A DNA stretch of 64,000 nucleotides from an uncultured Senegalimassilia sp. (lineage in GTDB: Bacteria > Actinomycetota > Coriobacteriia > Coriobacteriales > Eggerthellaceae). The DNA lies in the NCBI RefSeq assembly GCF_934630535.1, contig NZ_CAKTVU010000001.1, positions 248,001-312,000 on the forward strand, in the 5' to 3' direction. The notes beneath the pieces are model-generated. The model had not been told where the DNA came from and ran no database searches. It worked only from the letters and a program-made list of their open reading frames with translations. This document shows positions 15,520 through 23,932 of the stretch, piece by piece (positions within the stretch are counted from its first letter, which is position 1; every line of letters begins with the position of its first letter). Position numbers and translations under genes: made by a program.

Positions 15520-17475
15520 ATGGAAGCGGATCAGAAGCGCTACTTGGAATTGTTGGCCCGATCTTTCCCCACGCAGGAGCTGGCGGCGGCCGAGATCATC
15601 AACCTGAGCGCCATCCTGAACCTCCCGAAGGGCACGGAGTTCTTCTGCTCCGACATCCACGGCGAATCCGAGGCGTTCAGCCACATCCTGCGCAACGGGT
15701 CGGGATCCATCCGCCTGAAGGTGGACGAGGCGTTCGGCGATCAGCTGTCCGAGGCCGAGAAGCGCGAGCTGGCCACGCTCATCTACTACCCGCGTGAGAA
15801 GGCGAAGCTGATCTTGGCGGGCGTGGAAGACGAGCGCGCCTGGTACGCCACGGTGGTGCCGCGCCTGGTGGCGGTGTGCAAGCGCGCCGCGCGCAAGTAC
15901 ACGGCCAGCCGCGTGCGCAAGGCGCTGCCTGCCGAGTTCGCCTACATCATCGAGGAGCTGATGAACGAGGACAACCACGGCGTGGACAAGGAAGCGTACT
16001 ATGCCGGCATCCTCGACGCGGCGGTGCGCACCGGTCGCGGCATCGCGTTGATCGAGGCGCTCGCGCAGCTTATCCAGCGCCTGGCCATCAGTCAGCTGCA
16101 CATCATCGGCGACATCTACGACCGCGGCCCACACCCCGACGTCATCATGGAGACGCTGCAGGCGCAGCGCAAGGTGGACATCCAGTGGGGTAACCACGAC
16201 ATCGTGTGGATGGGCGCGGCCCTTGGGCAGCGCGGCTGCATCGCGCACGTGGTGCGCAACTGCGCCCGTTACGGCAACCTTTCCATTTTGGAAGATGCTT
16301 ACGGCATCAACATCCTGCCGCTGGCAAGCTTCGCCCTTGACGCGTACCGCGACGACCCGTGCGTGGGCTTCGGCCTGAAGGGCAACCCCGACCTGCCGCC
16401 GTCCGAGCTTGAGATGAACGTGAAGATCCAGAAGGCCATGGCCATCATCCAGTTCAAGGTGGAGGCGGCGCTGATCGATGAGTATCCCGAGTTCGGGCTG
16501 GAAAGCCGCAAGCTGCTGGACAAGATCGATTACGATGCGGGTACCGTGGTGGTCGACGGCGCGGAATACCCGCTGACCGATCGCGCGTTCCCTACGGTTG
16601 ACCCGCAAAACCCCTTCGCGCTCACACCGGCCGAGGAAGAGGTGATGTGCCGCCTGGAGGCCGCGTTCACCGGATGCGAGAAACTGCAGCGCCACATGCG
16701 CTTCTTCCTGGAAGTGGGCAGCCTGTACAAGATCCGCAACGGCAACCTTATGTTCCATGCCTGCGTGCCGCTCAACGCCGACGGCAGCCTGAAGGAAGTG
16801 GACGTGTTCGGGCACCGCTACAAGGGCCGCGCGCTCTACGACGTGATGGAGCGCTACGTGCGCGCCGCGTTCTTCAGCCATGACGCCGAGGAGAGCCGCC
16901 GCGGTCGCGACCTTTTGTGGTACCTGTGGCTGGGCGAGGGAAGCCCGCTGTTCGCGAAGAGCAAGATGGCCACCTTCGAGCTGTACCTCATCGCCGACAA
17001 GGCCGCGCGCAAGGAGGTGAAGAACCCGTTCTACACGCTTATCGAGGACGAGCGCGTGATCGCGGGCATCTTTGAGGACTTCGGCATGGACCCGGAGACG
17101 TCGCATATCGTGTGCGGTCACGTGCCGGTGAAGGTCAAGGACGGCGAGGACCCCGTGAAATGCGGCGGGCGCGTGTTCATGATCGACGGCGGGTTCTCGA
17201 GGGCCTACCAGCCCACCACGGGCATTGCCGGTTATACGCTCATCGACAATTCCTACGAGTTCATCCTGGCCGCGCACGAGCCGCTGAAGTCCGCGGAGGC
17301 GGCGGTGGTCGAGGAGCTCGACATCCACTCGAGCCGTCGCGTGGTCGAGCGCGTCGAGCACCGCACGCTGGTGGCCGATACCGACGACGGCGCCGACATC
17401 CGTCGCCGCGTCGAGGATCTCGAGCAGCTGCTGGAAGCGTATCGGGACGGCCAGATCGCCGAGGGCGGGCGCTAA
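15520..17475 (+). CDS. fbp: Fructose-1,6-bisphosphatase class III
   Basis: A 651-residue class III FBPase, the metallophosphatase type of Firmicutes and relatives, for gluconeogenesis. Metallophosphoesterase motifs: FFCSDIHGESE (about residue 45), IGDIYDRGPHPD (about 205) and QWGNHDIVWMGA (about 228), with a late CGHVPVK. Full length for the family. GAGGAGG upstream supports the start. Separated from luxS by 245 bp, transcribed divergently. Confidence 0.95.
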   Translation: MEADQKRYLELLARSFPTQELAAAEIINLSAILNLPKGTEFFCSDIHGESEAFSHILRNGSGSIRLKVDEAFGDQLSEAEKRELATLIYYPREKAKLILAGVEDERAWYATVVPRLVAVCKRAARKYTASRVRKALPAEFAYIIEELMNEDNHGVDKEAYYAGILDAAVRTGRGIALIEALAQLIQRLAISQLHIIGDIYDRGPHPDVIMETLQAQRKVDIQWGNHDIVWMGAALGQRGCIAHVVRNCARYGNLSILEDAYGINILPLASFALDAYRDDPCVGFGLKGNPDLPPSELEMNVKIQKAMAIIQFKVEAALIDEYPEFGLESRKLLDKIDYDAGTVVVDGAEYPLTDRAFPTVDPQNPFALTPAEEEVMCRLEAAFTGCEKLQRHMRFFLEVGSLYKIRNGNLMFHACVPLNADGSLKEVDVFGHRYKGRALYDVMERYVRAAFFSHDAEESRRGRDLLWYLWLGEGSPLFAKSKMATFELYLIADKAARKEVKNPFYTLIEDERVIAGIFEDFGMDPETSHIVCGHVPVKVKDGEDPVKCGGRVFMIDGGFSRAYQPTTGIAGYTLIDNSYEFILAAHEPLKSAEAAVVEELDIHSSRRVVERVEHRTLVADTDDGADIRRRVEDLEQLLEAYRDGQIAEGGR

Positions 17476-17503
17476 CGCCGGTCCGGGCGCTTGTCGGATT
17501 TCG

Positions 17504-17545
17504 CGGTCGGGGCGCTGCTGCATGGCAGGGCCCCGACCGTTGCGT
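17504..17545 (+). terminator. Stem-loop terminator after fbp
   Basis: A 10-bp stem (CGGTCGGGGC / GCCCCGACCG) followed by TTGCGTTTC, 28 bp after the fbp stop codon. The T run is interrupted. Confidence 0.6.
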
Positions 17546-17652
17546 TTCGGGGCGGCGCGTGTGCGGGTGCGGTGTGGCGCGAAAAAGTTGATGGAAGAAG
17601 CCGGGGCTAAGGCATAGCGCTCGCATGGCCGAATGTAGTATTGTTAGGCGTA

Positions 17653-17668
17653 CGTCAAAAAATTGACG
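17653..17668. promoter_or_regulatory. Palindrome CGTCAA-N4-TTGACG before the phosphate transporter
   Basis: A perfect 6-bp inverted repeat around AAAA, 27 bp ahead of the transporter start. It may be an operator or part of a hairpin in the leader. Confidence 0.4.
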
Positions 17669-17695
17669 CAGCTCTTACGGAGTATGGGGAATTGC

Positions 17696-18745
17696 ATGGC
17701 GCTTACGTTTGCTGACTTTCTCGCACAGGCTATGGCTCAGCCTATCCTGTTCGTCATTTTGGTGCTCATCATCGGCGTTACCGCGGTGTCCGGTGCGACT
17801 GACGCGCCGAACGCCATCGCGACGGTGGTCTCCACGCGTTGCCTTAAACCGAACACGGCCATCGGCCTGGCGGCGGTGTTCAATTTCGTCGGCTTGGTGG
17901 GCATGACGTTCATCTCCACGGCGGTGGCGAAGACCATGTTCGGCATGGTCGACTTCTCGGGAAATACCGACGCCGCCTTGCTTGCCCTGGTGGCGGCCAT
18001 GATAGGCGCCATAGGTTGGGGCGTCTTCTGCTGGTTCTTCGGTATCCCCTGTTCGAAATCGCACTCCCTTATCGCCGGCATCACCGGCGGCGCGGTGGCT
18101 ATGAACGGCTGGGCGGGCGTCGTGCCCTCCGAGTGGGTGAAAGTCATCTATGGCATGGTGTTCTCCCTGCTGGCGGGCTTTGCGCTGGGCTGGGTGTTCA
18201 CGAAGATCATCGAGCGCGTGTTCGAGATGGCCAACCGCCAGGCGGCCAACATCGCCTTCACCGCCATCCAGGACCTGTGCGCGGTGGCGCTGTCGTTTCT
18301 GCACGGCGCGCAGGACGGCCAGAAGTTCATGTCCATTGCCATGCTGGGCATCGCGCTTTCCTTCGGCAGCTCCACGCCCGATGCGGGCGGCTTCCCCATG
18401 TGGGTCATGATCACGTGCTCGCTGGCCATCTCGGCCGGCACGGTGGTGGGCGGCAAGCGCATCATCAAGTCCGTGGGCATGGACATGGTGAAGTTGGAGA
18501 AGTACCAGGGCGTTGCGGCCAACTTCTCCACGGTGTTCACGCTGCTGTTCGCAAGCCTCACCGGCATGCCGGTGTCCACGGGCCACTGCAACACCTCGGC
18601 CATCATGGGCGTGGGCGCCAGCCGTTCCATCAAGCGCGTGAACTGGAGTATCGCTAAGAACATGCTGCTGGCATGGGTGATCACGTTCCCTGCATGCGGC
18701 CTTATCGGCTTCGTGTTGGCGAAGCTGTTCATGATGCTGGCGTAA
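17696..18745 (+). CDS. pit: Inorganic phosphate transporter, PiT family
   Basis: A 349-residue membrane protein with about ten helices and the two inverted PiT repeats: VSGATDAPNAIATVV near residue 30 and STGHCNTSAIMGVGASRS near residue 300. PiT carriers move metal-phosphate with H+ or Na+. ATG 17696 is chosen because GGGGA lies six bases upstream; ATG 17684 would add four residues. The PhoU-like DUF47 partner often found next to pit genes is absent here. Confidence 0.88.
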   Translation: MALTFADFLAQAMAQPILFVILVLIIGVTAVSGATDAPNAIATVVSTRCLKPNTAIGLAAVFNFVGLVGMTFISTAVAKTMFGMVDFSGNTDAALLALVAAMIGAIGWGVFCWFFGIPCSKSHSLIAGITGGAVAMNGWAGVVPSEWVKVIYGMVFSLLAGFALGWVFTKIIERVFEMANRQAANIAFTAIQDLCAVALSFLHGAQDGQKFMSIAMLGIALSFGSSTPDAGGFPMWVMITCSLAISAGTVVGGKRIIKSVGMDMVKLEKYQGVAANFSTVFTLLFASLTGMPVSTGHCNTSAIMGVGASRSIKRVNWSIAKNMLLAWVITFPACGLIGFVLAKLFMMLA

Positions 18746-18799
18746 GCGGCGCCCGCTGCTTGCCGGCGCTTTCGGGGTTTCGGACTGGATCGATTTTCG

Positions 18800-18846
18800 A
18801 ACCGCCTTCCGTCTTTGGGCAACCAGGGACGGAAGGCGGTTTTTTG
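18800..18846 (+). terminator. Rho-independent terminator after the phosphate transporter
   Basis: A 14-bp stem AACCGCCTTCCGTC / GACGGAAGGCGGTT with a 14-base loop and a run of T residues. Confidence 0.9.
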
Positions 18847-19013
18847 CTGCCGCGCCCCTTTCCCAACGGGAGGGCAACGGGATGGCGGCGTGCTGTGAAC
18901 GGGTCGGTTATGGCGCGGAAACGCATGTCGGGCGTGCGCGATTGCGGGCCTTCTGCGCTTCTATACTGCGGCGTCGGGCAAGAGGGCCCGAACGGACGCG
19001 ATAGGAGCGGCAT

Positions 19014-19544
19014 ATGAACGAGAAGCACGTCAAGGGCGCAAAGCGCGCATCGGCGGCGGTTGCGATAGCGGCGACGCTGGCCATAACGGGCGGCGCGCTT
19101 GCCGGTTGCAGCGGCGATTCGAACGACGACAACGGCAAGGTGATGGAGGAGACTGCCGTGGTCGAGCAGGGCGGCGATGCCGGTGCGGCAACGAGCGCGG
19201 ACCCCGTGGCGGTCACCAAGGTGATCCAGGAGGTGACCGACGCTTACGTGGGCCAGACCGATGATGGCGCGACGGTGTACTACGCGCTCACCGACGACGG
19301 GACCCAACGTATCCTGGCGTTGCGGGCAGCCGATGGCACCTACGAGTCTTGGGTGGGCAACGCTACCTCGAACGGCGAAGAGATTGCCATCACCGACGCG
19401 CCTTCCGGCAACACCATCTCCTTCCGTGTGACCCCGCAGGAAGGCGATTCGGCCCTGATCTACTTGGGCGACAGGGGCCAGGCCGTGGTGGCGCAATGTC
19501 CGCTCGAGGTGGTCACGGACGTGGTTGAGGTTGCCGAAGGCTAG
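19014..19544 (+). CDS. Putative lipoprotein of unknown function
   Basis: A 176-residue secreted lipoprotein: Lys-rich N-terminus, hydrophobic stretch, lipobox GALAGC near residue 31, then an acidic linker and a roughly 110-residue beta-rich domain (YYALTDDGTQRILALRAADGTYESW). No family is recognised. AGGAG precedes the ATG, and a TATACT -10 candidate lies at 18962-18967. A terminator upstream and a new promoter suggest a single-gene unit. Confidence 0.8.
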   Translation: MNEKHVKGAKRASAAVAIAATLAITGGALAGCSGDSNDDNGKVMEETAVVEQGGDAGAATSADPVAVTKVIQEVTDAYVGQTDDGATVYYALTDDGTQRILALRAADGTYESWVGNATSNGEEIAITDAPSGNTISFRVTPQEGDSALIYLGDRGQAVVAQCPLEVVTDVVEVAEG

Positions 19545-19691
19545 GGCGGCTGAGATGCCCCTTGCGGCTTGGGCTTGTCGTGTTGGGGGAGGGTCCTTGG
19601 CTTGCCCGGCGGGTCAACGGTTACAATATGGCTGACATATCCGCAACGCTGCGCGCCCGTCCAGCCCGCAGCTTGATGCCAAGGGGTTCTC

Positions 19692-21068
19692 ATGGGCAAG
19701 CTTGCCAAGCCGGCGAACCGGCTGCTGTTCGCGCTGTGCGTGCTGATCACGGGCGCCATCGCCGGCGCGTTCGTGTGGGCGTTCTTCTTCTGCATGGATA
19801 TCGGCCTGGGGCTTTTGTGGGAGAAGTTGCCGCAGATGCTCGGGGCCGCGGCGGGCCAGGAGGTCCCGGCGCTGGCGTCGGGACCGTTCGGCTTCGCCGC
19901 GTGGCCGCTGATCGTGTGCCTGATCGGCGGCCTTGCCATCGGGCTGTACGACAAGCACGTCGGCTTCGCCCCTGAGGAATTGAACGTGGTCATGGGCAAG
20001 GTGAAGGGCGAAGGGCGCTACCCTTACGACCACCTTGGCAAGCGCTCCCTCTCGGCGCTGCTGCCGTTGCTGTTCGGCGGCAGCGTGGGCCCTGAGGCGG
20101 GCCTGACCGGCGTGATCGCCGGTTTGTGCACGTGGGTGGGCGACCGCATGCGCCGCTTCGGCGCCGACTTCCGCGCCATGACCGTAGCCGGCACGCAGGC
20201 GGCGTTGACAGCCTTGTTCACCGCCCCGCTCTACGGTTTCGCCGCGCCTCTTGCGGGCACGGCCGACGGTCGCGTGCCGGAAGACGAGGTGGATATCAAG
20301 CTGCCGCGCGCCGGCAAGGCGGCGGTGTACCTGTGCGCCGTGGTGGGCGCCCTTGGGGCGTTTTTCGGGCTCGCCGAGCTGATCGGCGGCGGGGGCGGTC
20401 TGCCGCGTTTCACGGCGGCCAACGCGGGGCCGCGCGAGCTTGCGTGGTTGGTGCCGCTGGCGCTTGCGGGCACGGCGTGCGGTTGGGTCTACCATGCCTC
20501 GGGCGCCGCTACTGGAGCGCTGGCGCGCCGCATGGGCGATAGGCCCGTCGCCAAGGCGCTGCTGGCCGGCCTGGCCCTGGCGCTTTGCGGTATGGCGCTT
20601 CCTTACACCATGTTCGCCGGCGAAACGCAGTCTACCCTGCTCATGGCGCGCTGGACCGCCATCCCGGCGGGCGCGTTGGTAGCCACGGGCTTCGTGAAGG
20701 CGGCGCTCACCCCCGCGTGCATCAACCTTGGCTGGCGCGGAGGCCACTTCTTCCCGGTCATCTTCTCGGGTATCGCGCTTGGCTATGGCTTTGCCCAGAT
20801 CAGCGGCGCCGACGCGGTCTTTTGCGTTGCCGCGTGCACCTCGGCGCTTATGGGCGCGGTCATGCGCCAGCCGCTCATGGCGGCGCTTCTGCTGGTCATG
20901 TGCTTCCCGCTCAAGGGCGTGATCGTGATGCTGGCCGCGGCCGCCATCGGCGCGGCCATCCCCCTGCCGCAGGCGTTGAGCCCGCAAAAGGCGGAAGACA
21001 CGCCCGACGGCGCCGAATACGCGTCCGGCCCGGATTCTTCGGACGGGGAAGGGGAGCGCCATGCGTAG
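19692..21068 (+). CDS. ClC-type chloride/anion channel with altered gate residue
   Basis: A 458-residue membrane protein of the ClC superfamily with about ten helices. The N-terminal filter motif, normally GREGP, reads GGSVGPEAGL (about residue 130), so the gating glutamate is Val, as in channel-type kidney ClCs. The C-terminal GGHFFPVIFSG (about residue 355) matches the GXFXP filter. The best parallel is the YfeO-like ion channel branch. It overlaps the next gene, a K+ channel, by 8 bp, which implies translational coupling and joint anion/cation movement. Confidence 0.8.
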   Translation: MGKLAKPANRLLFALCVLITGAIAGAFVWAFFFCMDIGLGLLWEKLPQMLGAAAGQEVPALASGPFGFAAWPLIVCLIGGLAIGLYDKHVGFAPEELNVVMGKVKGEGRYPYDHLGKRSLSALLPLLFGGSVGPEAGLTGVIAGLCTWVGDRMRRFGADFRAMTVAGTQAALTALFTAPLYGFAAPLAGTADGRVPEDEVDIKLPRAGKAAVYLCAVVGALGAFFGLAELIGGGGGLPRFTAANAGPRELAWLVPLALAGTACGWVYHASGAATGALARRMGDRPVAKALLAGLALALCGMALPYTMFAGETQSTLLMARWTAIPAGALVATGFVKAALTPACINLGWRGGHFFPVIFSGIALGYGFAQISGADAVFCVAACTSALMGAVMRQPLMAALLLVMCFPLKGVIVMLAAAAIGAAIPLPQALSPQKAEDTPDGAEYASGPDSSDGEGERHA

Positions 21069-21483
21069 GCTGCGCATGCTCGTGGAGATCGAGCGTCAGG
21101 CGGGTTTCGGCCCCATCACCTGCCTGTTCGTCGTCGTGTTCCTGCTGTGCTCGCTGGCGGTGTGGCTTGCCGACCCGGTGGCCAATACGTTCGGCGACGG
21201 TATGTGGTTCAGCTTCCAGGCCGTTTCCACCATCGGATTCGGCGATGTGACGGCGGCGGGGCCGGTGGCGCGTATCGCCACCGTGTTGCTCAGCGTGGTG
21301 AGCATCTTCTACATCGCGCTCATCACCGGCGTGGTGGTCAGCTATTGCAACGCCATGCTGCGGCAGCGCCAGGAGGGTACGCTCGCGCATTTCGCCGAGA
21401 ATCTGGAGCGGCTCGACGAGATGACGTCCGATGAGCTGGCCGTATTCTGCAAACGGGTGAAGGAATACCGCCGCGGGAAGTAG
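21061..21483 (+). CDS. Two-transmembrane K+ channel (Ion_trans_2)
   Basis: A 140-residue protein with two transmembrane helices around a pore loop containing the selectivity-filter sequence STIGFGDVTAAG (canonical TVGYGD). A short cytoplasmic helical tail (residues 105-140) follows; no RCK domain is present. Its start lies within the end of the ClC-like gene. It would form a tetrameric K+-selective channel. Regulation by a separate protein or by membrane state is possible. Confidence 0.85.
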   Translation: MRRLRMLVEIERQAGFGPITCLFVVVFLLCSLAVWLADPVANTFGDGMWFSFQAVSTIGFGDVTAAGPVARIATVLLSVVSIFYIALITGVVVSYCNAMLRQRQEGTLAHFAENLERLDEMTSDELAVFCKRVKEYRRGK

Positions 21484-21486
21484 CGC

Positions 21487-22875
21487 TCAGCGGCGCTTCC
21501 GGTCGCGCACCAACAGCACGGTCAAGACGGTCGCGCAGGCCATGAGCGCCGTCGTGACGCAAAACGCCGCATGATAGCCGGCGAATGCGGTCTGTGCGCC
21601 GGTGATTCCCTGCGAGGCGTTCGAGGCTGCCGCGGAGACGGACACCAGCAGGGCCGTGCCGAACGAGCCGGCGATCTGGTTGATGGTGTTGCCGGTGCAT
21701 TGGGCATGTTGGACGGCGTCGTTGGGAAGCGCGTTGATGGCCCAGGTGTTCACGGGCGCTGAGGCGAATTGGATGCCCACCGCCAAAACGGTGTACACCG
21801 CCGTCACCAGCGTGATGGGCGAATCGCCGCACAGGAACGGGAAGCAGGCTGCTCCTACGGCGAAGACGGCGGTGCCTATGAGCGTGGGGCGGCGCACCCC
21901 GAGCTTGTCGAACATGCGGCCCGCAAGCAGCGCGGCGAATGCGCCGATGACTGCTCCGGGCAAAAGGGCCATGCCGCTGACGGCGGCGCTGAGGCCGAGC
22001 GTGCCTTGGATGTAGAGGGGCATGATGGTTTGAAGGCCGATCAGGCCGGTTTGAATAAGCGCGACGATGATGATCGTGATGCGGTATTGCGGCACTTTCA
22101 GGATGTCTAGGCGCAGCATGGGTTCGCCAAGGTGCAGCTGACGCCAAGCGTAGGCCCCCACGAGCACCAGGCCTGCCGCGGTCAGCGCCGCCGTGGCCGC
22201 AAGGTTGCTCGAGGAGCTGAAGGAGGAAAGCCCGTACAGCAGGCCGACCAGGCCGAACGTGGACAGCACCACGGAGGGCGCATCGAACTTCGAACGGCTC
22301 AGGTTTCCGTAGGGCTGCAAGTCCTTTGCGGCGAAGGCGATGATGCCCGCCGAAAGCGCGGTGACGATGGCGAAGATGGCGCGCCAGCCCACCGTGTCGA
22401 CGAGCACGCCGGAAAGCGACGGGCCGATGGTGGGCGCGAACCCCACGATAAGGCTGACCACGCCGATGGCCGAGCCACGCCTTTCGCGCGGGATGACCAG
22501 CAGCACGACGCTGAACACCATGGGCATGATGAAGCCGGTGGCGCAAGCCTGCATGATGCGGCCCGCGAACAGCGCGGGAAACGCCGGCGCCAGCGCAGCG
22601 AGCAGGCTTCCGCAGCTGAACAACGTCATGCCGCCGATGAACAGGCGACGCGTGGTGAAGCGGCCCATCAGGTAGGCCGCAAGCGGGATGACCACGGCTT
22701 CGGTGAGCGTATATCCCGAGGTCAGCCACTGGGCGGTGGTGGGACCGATGGCAAGGTCGTCCATGATGGCGGGCAGCGCCGGCGTGAGCAGCGTGGCGTT
22801 AAGCACGGTCAGGAATGCGCCCGACAGCAACAGCGCCAGCATCCTCAGCTCATGTTTTGCGATTCCTAAACCCAT
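21487..22875 (-). CDS. MFS transporter, DHA2 (EmrB/QacA-like) family
   Basis: A 462-residue multi-pass protein with about 13-14 helices. It shows the DHA motifs LNATLLTPALPAIMDDL in helix 1, QWLTSGYTLTEAVVIPL in helix 2, RRLFIGGM in the motif A loop, and VGFAPTIGPSLSGVLVD (motif C of drug:H+ antiporters) in helix 5. Probable drug or metabolite efflux pump. It converges with the K+ channel gene with 3 bp between stops. A palindrome about 65 bp upstream may be a repressor site. Confidence 0.88.
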   Translation of the reverse strand: MGLGIAKHELRMLALLLSGAFLTVLNATLLTPALPAIMDDLAIGPTTAQWLTSGYTLTEAVVIPLAAYLMGRFTTRRLFIGGMTLFSCGSLLAALAPAFPALFAGRIMQACATGFIMPMVFSVVLLVIPRERRGSAIGVVSLIVGFAPTIGPSLSGVLVDTVGWRAIFAIVTALSAGIIAFAAKDLQPYGNLSRSKFDAPSVVLSTFGLVGLLYGLSSFSSSSNLAATAALTAAGLVLVGAYAWRQLHLGEPMLRLDILKVPQYRITIIIVALIQTGLIGLQTIMPLYIQGTLGLSAAVSGMALLPGAVIGAFAALLAGRMFDKLGVRRPTLIGTAVFAVGAACFPFLCGDSPITLVTAVYTVLAVGIQFASAPVNTWAINALPNDAVQHAQCTGNTINQIAGSFGTALLVSVSAAASNASQGITGAQTAFAGYHAAFCVTTALMACATVLTVLLVRDRKRR

Positions 22876-23182
22876 GCGATCTCCTTGATATCATTCGGCC
22901 GTCGGGCGCAGGCAGCGCCGGACGGCCGTCGGTAAAGCGTTCGATAGATGATAATCGAATGGCGAAGCGAGGTGGGCGAGATGCGCTGGGTAACATAGGC
23001 TATCGTTGCTGAGCACGAACAAGCTTCGGAATCGCGGGTGCGGAGGCGTTTGGCTTGCCGGGCCTGCGGTACTCGGCGGTTAAGGGCGCACGTCACTTTG
23101 GCGTCGCTCCCTGCTTGCATTATCGATGCGCAATCGGAAAAACGCCGCTTGCCGGTGTTTCCCTCTATAAGAAGGAGGCCCT
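22876..23182. other. 307-bp divergent spacer between the MFS gene and ung
   Basis: Contains the TTCGAT palindrome listed separately and no gene. A ribosome binding site (AAGGAGG) lies at the ung end. Confidence 0.6.
22940..22959. promoter_or_regulatory. Palindrome TTCGAT-N8-ATCGAA upstream of the MFS gene
   Basis: A 6-bp inverted repeat 65 bp before the exporter start codon, the position of a promoter-overlapping operator. TetR or MarR family sites look like this. No regulator gene is adjacent. Confidence 0.4.
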
Positions 23183-23914
23183 ATGGGCTCGAACGAGAAC
23201 GTGAATGCGTGGCTTGATGCCGCGCCTGTGCAAGTTCGCGAAACCACGCAGGCGCTGTTGTCGCAGGTGGAAGCCATGCGAGATGATCAGACCATTTACC
23301 CTCCGCAAGACGACATCCTCAACGCGCTTGCGTTCACCGCGCCTGAGGACGTGCGGGTGGTCATCTTGGGCCAAGACCCGTACCACGGGCCGGGGCAGGC
23401 CATGGGGCTGTCGTTTTCCGTGCCCGCGGGCTGCAAGCTGCCCCCCAGCCTTCGCAACATGTACAAAGAAATGGCTGCCGACCTGGGATGCCCCGTGCCC
23501 GAGCGCGGGGATTTGACCTCGTGGGCCGCGCAGGGCGTGCTGCTGCTCAACACCACGCTCACGGTGCGCGAGCATGCGGCGGCATCGCATGCCAAGCTTG
23601 GCTGGCGGGTGCTCACCGACCACGTGGTGCGCCGTTGCCTGGAGGTGCCGCAGCCGGTGGTGTTCCTGACCTGGGGCAAGCACGCCATCGACTTGGTGGA
23701 AGGGGCTTGGAAGGCTGCGGAAGCGGGCCCTGCGGTGGCATCGCTTGCCAACAAGCATGTGCTCAGGAGCACGCACCCTTCGCCGCTTTCAGCCAACCGT
23801 GCCACGGCTACGCTGCCAGCGTTCATCGGGTCACGCCCGTATTCCCAGGTCAATCGCATATTGGAGGAAGCGGGCGAACGACCCATCGACTGGCAGAGCG
23901 TGTTGGCGGGGTAG
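23183..23914 (+). CDS. ung: Uracil-DNA glycosylase, family 1
   Basis: A 243-residue Ung that removes uracil from DNA to start base-excision repair. Active-site motifs: VVILGQDPYHGPGQA (general base Asp, about residue 65) and STHPSPLSANR (about 195), with LLLNTTLTV in between. Length is standard. AAGGAGG precedes the ATG. The gene converges with the histidine kinase gene, 18 bp apart. Confidence 0.95.
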   Translation: MGSNENVNAWLDAAPVQVRETTQALLSQVEAMRDDQTIYPPQDDILNALAFTAPEDVRVVILGQDPYHGPGQAMGLSFSVPAGCKLPPSLRNMYKEMAADLGCPVPERGDLTSWAAQGVLLLNTTLTVREHAAASHAKLGWRVLTDHVVRRCLEVPQPVVFLTWGKHAIDLVEGAWKAAEAGPAVASLANKHVLRSTHPSPLSANRATATLPAFIGSRPYSQVNRILEEAGERPIDWQSVLAG

Positions 23915-23932
23915 GCGGCGCCGTTTTGCGGC

